DNA of 40,856 nucleotides from Ruegeria lacuscaerulensis ITI-1157 (GTDB taxonomy: Bacteria; Pseudomonadota; Alphaproteobacteria; Rhodobacterales; Rhodobacteraceae), in contig GG704596.1 of assembly GCA_000161775.1 (NCBI GenBank), positions 1 through 40,856 of the forward strand. Direction: 5' to 3'. This document shows positions 14,260 to 23,251 of the stretch, piece after piece. The position numbers and the translations under genes were made by a program. Position 1 is the first letter of the stretch. Each line of letters starts with the position of its first letter. The notes beneath the pieces are model-generated. The model was not told the DNA's origin and ran no database searches. It saw only the letters and a program-made list of their open reading frames with translations.

Positions 14260-16662
14260 TCAGAAGGGGACGTCGTCCTTGGCCGAGAGGAACCGGGCGA
14301 CCACCTTCTTCGTCCCCGCCTTGTCAAACGCGACCTCGACCTTGTCACCCTCGATCCCGACCACGCCGCCATAGCCGAACTTCTGGTGGAACACCCGCTC
14401 GCCCAAGGTAAAGCTGGCCACGGCGGTCGCGTCGATCACGGTGTTGCGGGACTCGCGCGGCTGCGACATGCCGTATTGGCCCTGCCGCGCCTGCATCCGT
14501 TTCCAGCCAGGTGAGTTGTAGACATTGGCCTGCGCCGCACGGCTCTCGATGCCAGCAGACATCTGGCCGCCGCCATAGAGACCCGGAGGCGTCAGAACCT
14601 CGACATGATCCTCGGGCAATTCGTCGATGAAACGTGACGGCATCGCGTTCTGCCATTGCCCGAACACGCGCCGGTTGGCGGCGAAGGAAATGGTGCAGAC
14701 CTCTTCGGCGCGGGTGATGCCCACATAGGCGAGCCGCCGTTCTTCCTCGAGCCCTTTCAATCCGGATTCGTCCATCGACCGCTGTGAGGGGAACAGCCCG
14801 TCCTCCCAGCCCGGCAGGAACACGGCCGGGAACTCCAGCCCTTTGGCCGCGTGCAGGGTCATGATCGAGACCTTGGGCCCGCCGCTGTCCTGTTCATTGT
14901 CCATCACCAGGCTGACATGCTCCAAGAACCCCTGCAGGTTCTCGAAGTTGTCCAGCTGATTGACCAGTTCCTTGAGGTTTTCCAGCCGCCCCGGCGCCTC
15001 GGGCGTCTTGTCGTTCTGCCAATGGGCGGTATAGCCGGATTCATCCAGCACGATCTGCGCCAGTTCGATATGCGACACCTCGGGCGGGCCATAGCGCACG
15101 GGCGCGGTGCCGTCGTCGATGACCGCATCATCCTCGATCTCGATGCGCGGACCGCGGGTCAACGCGTTCCAGCGGGCCAGCCCCTCGACCAGTTCGCGCA
15201 GGGCCGCGCCGCCTTTGCCCTTGATCAGCCCTTGTTCCACAGCGATCCGTGCACCCTGAACCAGCGACACGCCATGTTCGCGCGCGGTGCGCTGGATCGT
15301 CTGCTGCGCCTTGTCGCCAAGGCCGCGCTTGGGGGCGTTCACGATCCGCTCGAAGGCCAGATCATCCTCGGGGCTGACCACCAGCCGGAAATAGGCCATG
15401 GCATCGCGGATCTCCATCCGTTCATAGAAGCGCGGTCCTCCGATCACCTTGTAGGGCAAGCCGATGGTCAGGAAGCGGTCCTCGAAGGCGCGCATCTGGT
15501 GGCTGGCGCGCACGAGGATGGCGATTTCGTCCAGGTTCATCGGCCGCACGCCGCGGGTGCCACCCTGCATGGCGTCGATCTCTTCGCCGATCCAGCGGGC
15601 CTCTTCCTCTCCGTCCCAATGGCCGATCAGGCGGACCTTTTCACCCTCGGGCTTGTCGGTCCACAACTCCTTGCCCAGACGGCTTTCATTGCCGCGAATG
15701 ACGTTCGAGGCGGCGGCGAGGATATGCGGGGTCGAGCGATAGTTCTGTTCCAACCGCACCACATGAGCGCCGGGAAAGTCTTTCTCGAACCGCAGGATGT
15801 TGCCCACCTCGGCCCCGCGCCAGCCATAGATCGACTGGTCGTCGTCGCCCACGCAGCAGATGTTCTTGTGCCCACCGGCCAACAGCCGCAGCCACAGGTA
15901 CTGGGCGATGTTGGTGTCCTGATACTCGTCCACGAGGATGTAGCGGAACCAGCGCTGGTATTGCTCCAGCACATCCGCGTGGGTCTGGAAGATAGTGACC
16001 ACGTGCAACAGCAGGTCGCCGAAATCCACCGCGTTCAGCTCGCGCAGTCGGGTCTGGTATTGCGCGTAAAGCTCGACGCCCTTGTTGTTGTAGGCCCCGG
16101 CGTCAGCGGCGGGCACCTTGTCGGGGGTCAGGGCGCGGTTCTTCCAGTCGTCGATGATGCCGGCCAACATCCGCGCAGGCCAGCGCTTGTCGTCGATATT
16201 GGCGGCCTGCACCAGTTGCTTCAGCAGGCGCAACTGGTCGTCGGTGTCGAGGATGGTGAAGTTCGACTTCAGCCCCGCCAGTTCGGCATGGCGGCGCAGC
16301 AGCTTGACGCAGATCGAGTGGAAGGTGCCCAGCCAGGGCATCCCTTCGGCGGGCTGCCCCAGCAGGCGGCCGACCCGTTCCTTCATCTCGCGCGCGGCCT
16401 TGTTGGTGAAGGTCACCGCCAGGATCTCGTTCGGGCGCGCCCGGCCGGTGTTCAGTAGGTGTGCGATGCGGGTGGTCAGGGCCTTGGTCTTGCCGGTGCC
16501 CGCCCCGGCCAGCATCAGGATCGGGCCATCCAACAGCTCGACCGCTTCCCGCTGAGCCGGGTTCAATTCATTCAAGTAGTCCGCCTCGGGCCGAAGCGCG
16601 GCCATGGCGCGGGCCGACAGCGAAGCGCCTTCGAAGGCGTCATTTTCATCGAAACTGCTCAT
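14260..16662 (-). CDS. uvrD: UvrD/PcrA-family ATP-dependent DNA helicase
   Basis: A superfamily 1A 3'-5' DNA helicase acting in nucleotide excision and mismatch repair and in clearing protein-DNA roadblocks. The 800-residue protein has the Q motif and Walker A AGAGTGKT (residues about 52-59), the GTFHSICVKLL motif Ic region, Walker B VDEYQDTN, motif III DDDQSIYGWRGA, motif IV QNYRSTPHI and motif V TLHAAKGLEFP. Motif VI lies in LAYVGITRAEE. The C-terminal 50 residues (FTLGERVFHQKFGYGGVV...) form the Tudor-like RNA-polymerase-binding domain typical of UvrD/PcrA and absent from Rep. The gene is monocistronic, with its own terminator, and divergent from the alpha-hydroxy-acid dehydrogenase gene. 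Confidence 0.93.
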   Translation of the reverse strand: MSSFDENDAFEGASLSARAMAALRPEADYLNELNPAQREAVELLDGPILMLAGAGTGKTKALTTRIAHLLNTGRARPNEILAVTFTNKAAREMKERVGRLLGQPAEGMPWLGTFHSICVKLLRRHAELAGLKSNFTILDTDDQLRLLKQLVQAANIDDKRWPARMLAGIIDDWKNRALTPDKVPAADAGAYNNKGVELYAQYQTRLRELNAVDFGDLLLHVVTIFQTHADVLEQYQRWFRYILVDEYQDTNIAQYLWLRLLAGGHKNICCVGDDDQSIYGWRGAEVGNILRFEKDFPGAHVVRLEQNYRSTPHILAAASNVIRGNESRLGKELWTDKPEGEKVRLIGHWDGEEEARWIGEEIDAMQGGTRGVRPMNLDEIAILVRASHQMRAFEDRFLTIGLPYKVIGGPRFYERMEIRDAMAYFRLVVSPEDDLAFERIVNAPKRGLGDKAQQTIQRTAREHGVSLVQGARIAVEQGLIKGKGGAALRELVEGLARWNALTRGPRIEIEDDAVIDDGTAPVRYGPPEVSHIELAQIVLDESGYTAHWQNDKTPEAPGRLENLKELVNQLDNFENLQGFLEHVSLVMDNEQDSGGPKVSIMTLHAAKGLEFPAVFLPGWEDGLFPSQRSMDESGLKGLEEERRLAYVGITRAEEVCTISFAANRRVFGQWQNAMPSRFIDELPEDHVEVLTPPGLYGGGQMSAGIESRAAQANVYNSPGWKRMQARQGQYGMSQPRESRNTVIDATAVASFTLGERVFHQKFGYGGVVGIEGDKVEVAFDKAGTKKVVARFLSAKDDVPF

Positions 16663-16823
16663 GCGCTCAAACTAAGCCGGAAGCGCGGCGAGGGAAAGAG
16701 TTTGTTCACGGCTTGTTCGCAAGGTTTTACGAATTTCTTTCGTTGCGCTGGTTGAGCCGTCAGGTGCGGGCTGCATCCGACTGAAGCCCTTGCCGAATCG
16801 CGCGGCAGGTCGGATCAATCTGC

Positions 16824-17984
16824 ATGGACCTGCACAGCACCTATCCAGGCATCGAGGATCTGAAGCGCCGCGCACGCCGTCGGCTGCCGCGTTTTGTCTG
16901 GGATTATGTCGACAGCGGCACCGGGGCCGAGACCGCGCTGAAACGCAACCGGGCGGCGCTGGACCGGATCGGGTTTCTGCCCGCCATCCTGAAGGGCCCG
17001 CTGGAATTCGACACCAGCACCCGCTTTCTGGGACGCGACCATCCGCTGCCCTTCGGTATGGCTCCGATCGGGATGTGCGGACTGGTCTGGCCGGGGGCCG
17101 AGGCGCTGATGGCAAGCGCCGCCGCGCAGGCGGGCATTCCCTATGTTCTGTCCACCGTCGCCAGCCAAAGCCCCGAGGACATGGCCCCGCATATCGGACC
17201 CGACGCCTGGTTCCAGCTGTACCCGCCCAAAGACCCCGAGATTCGCGCCGACCTGCTGAACCGCGCCCGGTCCGCCGGGTTCGGAACGCTGGTGCTGACG
17301 GTCGATGTGCCCGTGGCCTCGCGCCGGGAACGGCAAACCCGCTCGGGCCTGACCCATCCGCCGCGCCTGACGCCGCGCCTGCTGGCGCAGATCGCCGCCC
17401 GGCCCGCTTGGGCCTGGGGCATGGCGCGCCACGGCAAGCCCCGGATGCGCACGCTGGACAAATATATCGACGGCACCGCCAACCTGCCGCCCACGGCGCA
17501 TATCGGATACCTGCTCAGGACCTCTCCGGGCATGGATTACGTCAAATGGCTGCGCGACCACTGGCAAGGTCCGTTCATCATCAAGGGCGTGCTGCGCCCC
17601 GAGGATGCCGAGCGGTTGAAACAGGCCGGGGTCGACGCGTTGTGGGTGTCGAATCACGGCGGCCGCCAGTTCGATGGTGCCCCGGCCAGCGTCGACATGC
17701 TGCCCGCCATCCGCGCCGCCACCGACCTGCCGCTGATCTTCGACAGCGGCGTTTCGGGTGGGCTGGATATTCTGCGGGCGCGGGCCTTGGGCGCCGATCT
17801 GATCATGCTGGGGCGGGCTTTCCTCTATGGCGTTGCAGCATTGGGTGCCCGCGGCCCGGCCCATGTCATCGATATTCTGCGGCAGGACATGCTTGCAAAT
17901 ATGGGACAATTGGGTGCCGCCACGCTGAAAGATCTGCCCGATGTTAACGCAAACATTGATGCCGCGATGCAGCGTGTGCCATAA
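16824..17984 (+). CDS. FMN-dependent alpha-hydroxy-acid dehydrogenase (LldD-like)
   Basis: A 386-residue member of the FMN-dependent alpha-hydroxy-acid dehydrogenase family (L-lactate dehydrogenase LldD, glycolate oxidase, mandelate dehydrogenase), which oxidises an L-2-hydroxy acid to the 2-oxo acid. The active-site signature SNHGGRQFDG is present with the catalytic His at residue 278. The phosphate-binding stretch DSGVSGGLDILRARALGADL and LGRAFLYG close the barrel. The N-terminus DLKRRARRRLPRFVWDYVDSG is typical. L-lactate is the commonest substrate, and the neighbouring pyruvate carboxylase could use the pyruvate formed, but the substrate cannot be fixed from sequence. The ribosome-binding site is weak. 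Confidence 0.87.
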   Translation: MDLHSTYPGIEDLKRRARRRLPRFVWDYVDSGTGAETALKRNRAALDRIGFLPAILKGPLEFDTSTRFLGRDHPLPFGMAPIGMCGLVWPGAEALMASAAAQAGIPYVLSTVASQSPEDMAPHIGPDAWFQLYPPKDPEIRADLLNRARSAGFGTLVLTVDVPVASRRERQTRSGLTHPPRLTPRLLAQIAARPAWAWGMARHGKPRMRTLDKYIDGTANLPPTAHIGYLLRTSPGMDYVKWLRDHWQGPFIIKGVLRPEDAERLKQAGVDALWVSNHGGRQFDGAPASVDMLPAIRAATDLPLIFDSGVSGGLDILRARALGADLIMLGRAFLYGVAALGARGPAHVIDILRQDMLANMGQLGAATLKDLPDVNANIDAAMQRVP

Positions 17985-18005
17985 AACTCGGCAATAGGCG
18001 GCGTT

Positions 18006-18052
18006 TGCGAGCGATAACATGCCGGTTCTACCCAGAACTACAGATATATCTG
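18006..18052. promoter_or_regulatory. Candidate operators upstream of pyruvate carboxylase
   Basis: Two palindromic elements lie in the 120-base gap before pyc. At 18006-18019, TGCGAGCGATAACA resembles a LacI-type operator of form TGTTA-N-CG-N-TAACA, with two mismatches in the left arm. At 18041-18052, CAGATATATCTG is a perfect 12-base palindrome. CceR-type LacI-family regulators control central carbon genes in Rhodobacterales, so the first may be such a site; that consensus is from memory and needs checking. Confidence 0.3.
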
Positions 18053-18104
18053 CGCGCAAACTCGGTCTATTAACACGGCCAAATGCAAAAGACCGGGACT
18101 TGCC

Positions 18105-21100
18105 ATGACTGACTTCAAGAAAATCCTGATCGCCAACAGGGGTGAGATTGCCATTCGCGTGATGCGCGCCGCGAACGAGATGGGCAAACGCACCGTCGCC
18201 GTCTATGCCGAGGAGGACAAGCTGGGCCTGCACCGGTTCAAGGCGGACGAGGCGTATCGCATCGGCGAGGGTCTGGGCCCGGTCGCGGCCTATCTGTCGA
18301 TCGACGAGATCATCCGCGTCGCCAAGGAAAGCGGCGCAGACGCCATCCATCCGGGCTATGGTCTGCTGTCGGAAAACCCCGATTTCGTGGATGCCTGCGT
18401 GCAGAACGGCATCACTTTCATCGGCCCCAAGGCCGAAACCATGCGCGCTCTGGGCGACAAGGCCAGCGCCCGCAAGGTGGCGATTGCCGCCGGTGTGCCG
18501 GTGATCCCGGCGACCGAGGTGCTGGGCGACGACATGGACGCGATCCGCAAGGAAGCGGCCGAGATCGGCTATCCGCTGATGCTCAAGGCGTCCTGGGGCG
18601 GCGGCGGCCGCGGGATGCGCCCGATCTATTCCGAAGACGAACTGGAAGAAAAGGTTCTGGAAGGCCGCCGCGAGGCCGAGGCCGCATTCGGCAATGGTGA
18701 GGGTTATCTGGAAAAGATGATCACCCGCGCCCGCCATGTCGAGGTGCAGATCCTGGGCGACAAGCACGGGCAGATCTATCACCTGTATGAACGCGACTGC
18801 TCGGTCCAGCGCCGAAACCAGAAGGTCGTGGAACGCGCCCCTGCCCCCTATCTGACCGAAGAGCAACGCGCCGAGATCTGCGACCTGGGCCGCCGCATCT
18901 GCGCGCATGTGAACTATGAATGCGCCGGCACGGTCGAATTCCTGATGGATATGGAGACCGGCAAGTTCTATTTCATCGAGGTGAACCCGCGCGTCCAAGT
19001 CGAACACACCGTGACCGAAGAGGTCACCGGCATCGACATCGTGCAGGCGCAGATCCTGATCGCCGAGGGCAAGACCCTGGCCGAGGCCACCGGCAAGGCC
19101 AGCCAGGACGAAATCCGCCTGAACGGCCACGCGCTGCAGACGCGGGTCACCACCGAGGATCCACTCAACAACTTCATCCCCGACTATGGGCGCATCACGG
19201 CCTATCGCTCGGCCACGGGCATGGGCATCCGGCTGGATGGCGGCACGGCCTATGCGGGCGGGGTGATCACGCGGTATTACGACTCGCTGCTGACCAAGGT
19301 CACCGCCTGGGCGCCCACGCCGGAAAAGGCGATCGCCCGAATGGACCGCGCCCTGCGCGAGTTCCGCGTGCGCGGCGTTTCCACCAACATCGCCTTCGTC
19401 GAGAACCTGCTGAAGCACCCGACCTTCCTGTCGAACGAATACACCACCAAGTTCATCGACGAGACGCCCGAGCTGTTCCAGTTCAAGAAGCGCCGCGACC
19501 GGGGCACCAAGGTTCTGACCTACATCGCCGACATCACGGTGAACGGCCACCCCGAAACCAAGGATCGCCCGCTGCCGCGTTCCGACCTGAAGGTACCCAA
19601 GCCACCCGCACGGAAGGGCGAGCCCCAGATGGGCACGCGCAACCTGCTGGAACAGAAAGGCCCGCAGGCCGTGGCCGACTGGATGAAGGCCCAGCGCCAG
19701 TTGCTGATCACCGACACCACCATGCGCGACGGGCACCAGTCGCTGCTGGCGACCCGGATGCGCTCGATCGACATGATCCGCGTGGCACCCACCTATGCCG
19801 CGAACCTGCCGCAGCTGTTCAGCGTCGAGTGCTGGGGGGGGGCGACTTTCGACGTGGCCTATCGTTTCCTGCAGGAATGCCCCTGGCAGCGCCTGCGCGA
19901 CCTGCGCGAGGCCATGCCCAACCTGATGACCCAGATGCTGCTGCGCGGCGCCAACGGGGTGGGCTATACCAACTATCCCGACAACGTGGTGCAGGAATTC
20001 GTGCGCCAGGCCGCCAAGAATATCGACGTGTTCCGCGTGTTCGACTCGCTGAACTGGGTCGAGAACATGCGCGTGGCGATGGATGCGGTGATCGAGAACG
20101 GCAAGATATGCGAAGGCACCGTCTGCTATACCGGTGACATCCTCGATCCGAACCGCGCCAAGTATGACCTGAAATACTATGTCGGCATGGCCAAGGAACT
20201 GCGCGACGCCGGCGCCCATGTTCTGGGCCTGAAAGACATGGCCGGCCTGCTGAAACCTGCCGCCGCGCGGGTGCTGATCCGCGCACTGAAGGAAGAGGTC
20301 GGCCTGCCGATCCACTTCCACACCCACGACACCGCCGGCATTGCCAGCGCCACCATCCTGGCGGCCAGCGAGGCGGGTGTGGACGTGGTGGATTGCGCGA
20401 TGGACAGCTTCTCGGGCAATACCAGCCAGGCGACGCTGGGCACCGTGGTCGAGGCGCTACGCCACACCGACCGCGACACCGGCCTGGACATCAAGGCGAT
20501 CCGCGAGATCAGCGATTATTTCGAGGCCGTGCGCGCCCAGTACGCCGCCTTCGAATCCGGGCTGCAGGCCCCCGCCTCCGAGGTCTATCTGCACGAGATG
20601 CCGGGCGGCCAGTTCACCAACCTCAAGGCGCAGGCGCGTTCGATGGGGCTGGAGGAACGCTGGCACGAGGTGGCGCAGATGTATGCCGACGTGAACCAGA
20701 TGTTCGGTGACATCGTCAAGGTGACGCCGTCCTCGAAAGTGGTGGGTGACATGGCGCTGATGATGGTCAGCCAGGGCCTGACGCGCGAGCAGGTCGAAGA
20801 CCCCGACGTTGATGTCGCCTTCCCCGATTCGGTCATCGACATGATGCGCGGCAACCTGGGACAGCCGCCGGGCGGCTTCCCGGAGAAAATCGTCAAGAAG
20901 GTGCTGAAGGGCGAGCAGCCCAACACCGAACGTCCCGGCAAGCACCTGCCGCCGGTCGACCTGGAGGCCACCCGCGCCGAGCTGTCGAAACTGCTGGAGG
21001 GCAAGGAAGTCGATGACGAGGACCTGAACGGATACCTGATGTATCCCAAGGTGTTCCTGGACTACATGGGCCGTCACCGGATCTATGGCCCGGTGCGCAC

Positions 21101-21542
21101 CCTGCCGACCAAAACCTTCTTCTACGGCATGGAGCCGGGCGAGGAGATCTCGGCCGAGATCGACCCCGGCAAGACGCTGGAAATCCGGTGCCAGGCGATC
21201 AGCGAGACGGACGAGAAGGGCGAGGTGAAGGTGTTCTTCGAACTGAACGGTCAGCCCCGCGTGATCCGGGTGCCCAACCGGATGGTTCAGGCCTCGACCA
21301 TTCAGCGGCCCAAGGCCGAGCCGGGCAACGCCAACCATGTCGGCGCGCCGATGCCGGGCGTGGTGTCGACCGTTGCGGTGACCGCCGGCCAGGAGGTCAA
21401 AGAAGGCGACCTTCTGCTGACCATCGAGGCGATGAAGATGGAAACCGGCATCCATGCCGAGCGCGACGCAACCGTGAAGGCGGTGCATGTCCAGCCCGGC
21501 GGCCAGATCGACGCCAAGGACCTGCTGATCGAACTGGAGTGA
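18105..21542 (+). CDS. pyc: Pyruvate carboxylase, single-chain
   Basis: Pyruvate carboxylase makes oxaloacetate from pyruvate, bicarbonate and ATP, refilling the TCA cycle and starting gluconeogenesis. The 1145-residue protein carries all domains in one chain. The N-terminal biotin carboxylase begins KKILIANRGEIAIRV, with the ATP-grasp loop KASWGGGGRGMR and EVNPRVQVEHTVTEE. The carboxyltransferase (from about residue 540) has TTMRDGHQSLLATR and the metal-site HFHTHDT. The linker/allosteric domain has FFYGMEPGEE, and the C-terminal biotinyl domain carries EAMKMET with biotinyl Lys1111. Length and order match the alpha4 type. A rho-independent terminator follows 20 bases after the stop. A run of eight G at about 19836-19843 lies within an intact reading frame. 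Confidence 0.97.
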   Translation: MTDFKKILIANRGEIAIRVMRAANEMGKRTVAVYAEEDKLGLHRFKADEAYRIGEGLGPVAAYLSIDEIIRVAKESGADAIHPGYGLLSENPDFVDACVQNGITFIGPKAETMRALGDKASARKVAIAAGVPVIPATEVLGDDMDAIRKEAAEIGYPLMLKASWGGGGRGMRPIYSEDELEEKVLEGRREAEAAFGNGEGYLEKMITRARHVEVQILGDKHGQIYHLYERDCSVQRRNQKVVERAPAPYLTEEQRAEICDLGRRICAHVNYECAGTVEFLMDMETGKFYFIEVNPRVQVEHTVTEEVTGIDIVQAQILIAEGKTLAEATGKASQDEIRLNGHALQTRVTTEDPLNNFIPDYGRITAYRSATGMGIRLDGGTAYAGGVITRYYDSLLTKVTAWAPTPEKAIARMDRALREFRVRGVSTNIAFVENLLKHPTFLSNEYTTKFIDETPELFQFKKRRDRGTKVLTYIADITVNGHPETKDRPLPRSDLKVPKPPARKGEPQMGTRNLLEQKGPQAVADWMKAQRQLLITDTTMRDGHQSLLATRMRSIDMIRVAPTYAANLPQLFSVECWGGATFDVAYRFLQECPWQRLRDLREAMPNLMTQMLLRGANGVGYTNYPDNVVQEFVRQAAKNIDVFRVFDSLNWVENMRVAMDAVIENGKICEGTVCYTGDILDPNRAKYDLKYYVGMAKELRDAGAHVLGLKDMAGLLKPAAARVLIRALKEEVGLPIHFHTHDTAGIASATILAASEAGVDVVDCAMDSFSGNTSQATLGTVVEALRHTDRDTGLDIKAIREISDYFEAVRAQYAAFESGLQAPASEVYLHEMPGGQFTNLKAQARSMGLEERWHEVAQMYADVNQMFGDIVKVTPSSKVVGDMALMMVSQGLTREQVEDPDVDVAFPDSVIDMMRGNLGQPPGGFPEKIVKKVLKGEQPNTERPGKHLPPVDLEATRAELSKLLEGKEVDDEDLNGYLMYPKVFLDYMGRHRIYGPVRTLPTKTFFYGMEPGEEISAEIDPGKTLEIRCQAISETDEKGEVKVFFELNGQPRVIRVPNRMVQASTIQRPKAEPGNANHVGAPMPGVVSTVAVTAGQEVKEGDLLLTIEAMKMETGIHAERDATVKAVHVQPGGQIDAKDLLIELE

Positions 21543-21562
21543 CCGGTATCGTCACGAAATAG

Positions 21563-21589
21563 AAGGCGCGCCGCAAGGCGCGCCTTTTT
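21563..21589 (+). terminator. Rho-independent terminator of pyc
   Basis: An 8-bp stem (21563-21570 with 21579-21586, core GGCGCG/CGCGCC) with an 8-base loop is followed by TTTTT at 21585-21589. On the opposite strand the hairpin is followed by TTCTATTT, so it may also end the convergent gene 21603-22583. Confidence 0.8.
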
Positions 21590-21602
21590 CGTTTTGATCA
21601 GG

Positions 21603-22583
21603 TCAGCCGTCGCTGGTTACCGCGACGGGTTGTTGCAGCAACTGGTCCGGCGTGTCGTCGATCGAAACCTCGTCGTCCTGCTCGATCGGCGCTGGCAGGC
21701 CCAACAGGTCGTGCAGTTCATGCAACGCCGGATCCGACAGGTCACGACCGCCGGTCAGCGTATCCAGCGCCTCTTGCGGATCATCAGTTTCGGCCAGCGC
21801 GTCTTCGGCCTCGGTCACGGCCTGTTCGGCCTCGGCCACGGCGGCTTCATACTTGTCCTGCGCGGTGATGCCGTCGGCGGCTTCTTCCTCGGTCGGCGCG
21901 AACTGGTCTTCGATCTCGGAGTCGCTCAGGCCTTGCAGGTCGGCCAATTCCCGTTCGCGTTGTTCAAGATCCTCGGCGGCGCCGGAAAAACCCAGTATGC
22001 TTTGCTGATAGCTGTAAAGCTTGCCCGGCATGCTGTTCGGAGCCGCGTTCATCAAAGCCGTCTGGCTGGCGTGCGCAGCATTCAATCCCTTGAGTTCGGA
22101 CGCGATCTTGCCATGTTTGTTGGGTTTGGCATAGGGTTCCTTCACCACCGCAGTCACAGGTGCAATCCTTGCCTTGCGGACCGATGTCCCGGCTTTCTTT
22201 TTCCCTTTGAACAGGTTGTCGAGTTTCGCCACGAACCCGTTCCGCCGCGTCGCGCGGTTATTCGATTTGGCTGACTTGCGCTCGGCTTTGGGCTTGGACA
22301 GCCCCAATCCGGACAAGAAACCCTTGCCCTGGCCTGACTTGCCTTTGCTGGCATTGCCGCGCCCGGAATTGCCGCTCTTGGCACCTCCGCGGTCGCCGGC
22401 CTTGTCGGCCCCTTTGCCCTTGCCGCCATCGTTGCCGCCGCCTTTGCCCCCGCCGTTGCCGTTGCCATTTCCGTTCTTGGCAATCGCAACATCCGGCGTG
22501 GCCACAACCGCAACGAAGCCGACCGCCCCGGCCAGCAACATCGATGTCGCCACGACCCGCGAAATTGAAGAAATCCAATGCAT
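21603..22583 (-). CDS. Secreted protein with Gly/Asn/Lys-rich low-complexity region, unknown function
   Basis: A 326-residue protein that I do not recognise. The start at 22583 has an excellent AAGGAG ribosome-binding site seven bases upstream; an earlier in-frame Met at 22679 lacks one. It begins with a signal peptide (hydrophobic residues about 10-33, cleavage after AIA). Then comes a strongly cationic low-complexity stretch (residues about 36-85) of NGNGNGG, GGKGGG and GNSGRGN elements, a basic segment with LDNLFKGKKKAG, and an acidic C-terminal half rich in Glu/Ala that should be helical or coiled-coil (residues about 205-270). The sharp change from basic to acidic suggests self-association or polymer binding in the periplasm or outside. 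Function is unknown. Confidence 0.7.
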   Translation of the reverse strand: MHWISSISRVVATSMLLAGAVGFVAVVATPDVAIAKNGNGNGNGGGKGGGNDGGKGKGADKAGDRGGAKSGNSGRGNASKGKSGQGKGFLSGLGLSKPKAERKSAKSNNRATRRNGFVAKLDNLFKGKKKAGTSVRKARIAPVTAVVKEPYAKPNKHGKIASELKGLNAAHASQTALMNAAPNSMPGKLYSYQQSILGFSGAAEDLEQRERELADLQGLSDSEIEDQFAPTEEEAADGITAQDKYEAAVAEAEQAVTEAEDALAETDDPQEALDTLTGGRDLSDPALHELHDLLGLPAPIEQDDEVSIDDTPDQLLQQPVAVTSDG

Positions 22584-22700
22584 CACCAACTCCTTCCAAG
22601 CTATCCGGGACGAACGCATCACGACACGGATTGCGGACAAATATAGGTTAATGAGTACACTAAATTTCGAAAGTGGCAAAAACCTGACGACGAAACACTG

Positions 22701-22850
22701 TCAGCTGTTGGACACCAGTGTTGGGACTTGCATCACAACCATTGACTCCATGTGCTCTTGGCGGGGCTTGTCCGACTGACCGGCCATCAGCGCCAGCAGG
22801 ATTGCGCCCGCCAGGGCCACAAGCTTCAAATTCTCGACCCTGCCCCTCAT
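22701..22850 (-). CDS. 49-residue single-pass membrane peptide
   Basis: A very short open frame, starting MRGRVENLKLVALAGAILLA, with a near-perfect ribosome-binding site (GGAGG four bases before the ATG at 22850). Residues about 8-23 form one hydrophobic helix after a positively charged N-terminus. The remaining 26 residues are polar and contain four Met. It lies 117 bases upstream of the secreted low-complexity protein on the same strand and may be expressed with it. No function can be assigned. Support is the ribosome-binding site, start, membrane helix and clean stop. Confidence 0.5.
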   Translation of the reverse strand: MRGRVENLKLVALAGAILLALMAGQSDKPRQEHMESMVVMQVPTLVSNS

Positions 22851-22951
22851 TTCACCTCCACCAACGTCTCAGCCGGGTGTTGCAGGTTTTGAACGGCCGC
22901 TCGGCGCTGTTCCGTCGGAAAAATTTTTTCGGCTTTCGTGCGTTTTTCCTC

Positions 22952-22978
22952 TTGCAGCTTTCCGCCAGAATTTATAGT
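22952..22978 (+). promoter_or_regulatory. Candidate sigma-70 promoter of the tRNA-Gly pair
   Basis: TTGCAG at 22952 and TATAGT at 22973 are separated by 15 bases, placing a start about 22985, just before the first tRNA at 22998. The spacing is short, so the exact -35 assignment is uncertain. Confidence 0.4.
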
Positions 22979-22997
22979 TCACGCCTCACTCGACGGC

Positions 22998-23072
22998 GCG
23001 GGCGTAGCTCAGGGGTAGAGCATTACCTTGCCAAGGTAAGGGTCGTGAGTTCGAATCTCATCGCCCGCTCCA
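22998..23072 (+). tRNA. tRNA-Gly(GCC), copy 1
   Basis: A 75-base cloverleaf including encoded CCA. The acceptor arms GCGGGCG (22998-23004) and CGCCCGC (23062-23068) pair fully. The anticodon is GCC at 23030-23032, and the T arm contains GTTCGAATC. Identical in sequence to copy 2, which starts 109 bases downstream; the two are probably transcribed together. Confidence 0.97.
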
Positions 23073-23106
23073 ACGAGGACCGAAAGGTCATACAAGATAT
23101 CTGTTT

Positions 23107-23181
23107 GCGGGCGTAGCTCAGGGGTAGAGCATTACCTTGCCAAGGTAAGGGTCGTGAGTTCGAATCTCATCGCCCGCTCCA
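23107..23181 (+). tRNA. tRNA-Gly(GCC), copy 2
   Basis: An exact repeat of copy 1 (75 bases with CCA), after a 34-base spacer. Acceptor arms are at 23107-23113 and 23171-23177, with the GCC anticodon at 23139-23141. No integrase or attachment-like duplication adjoins it. Confidence 0.97.
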
Positions 23182-23251
23182 GATATCCACTTCATCCGAA
23201 CTCCAAGACAAGTCCGACCCAGCCACAGATCGGCCGGATCGGTGCAATTTG

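Noticed and set aside
14851..16458. 535-codon plus-strand open frame opposite the helicase
   Set aside because: Antisense shadow of the UvrD-type gene with no motif or ribosome-binding site.
19836..19843. Run of eight G in pyruvate carboxylase as a possible frameshift
   Set aside because: The reading frame and the carboxyltransferase motifs are continuous on both sides, so no frameshift is present.
16815..20327. 1170-codon minus-strand open frame opposite the alpha-hydroxy-acid dehydrogenase and pyruvate carboxylase genes
   Set aside because: It is a high-GC antisense shadow of two clearly identified enzymes; its translation is His/Asp/Gly-rich without any domain.
22998..23181. Possible integration site at the duplicated tRNA-Gly genes
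   Set aside because: The two copies are complete tRNA genes with a short spacer; no integrase, partial tRNA repeat or foreign cargo adjoins them.
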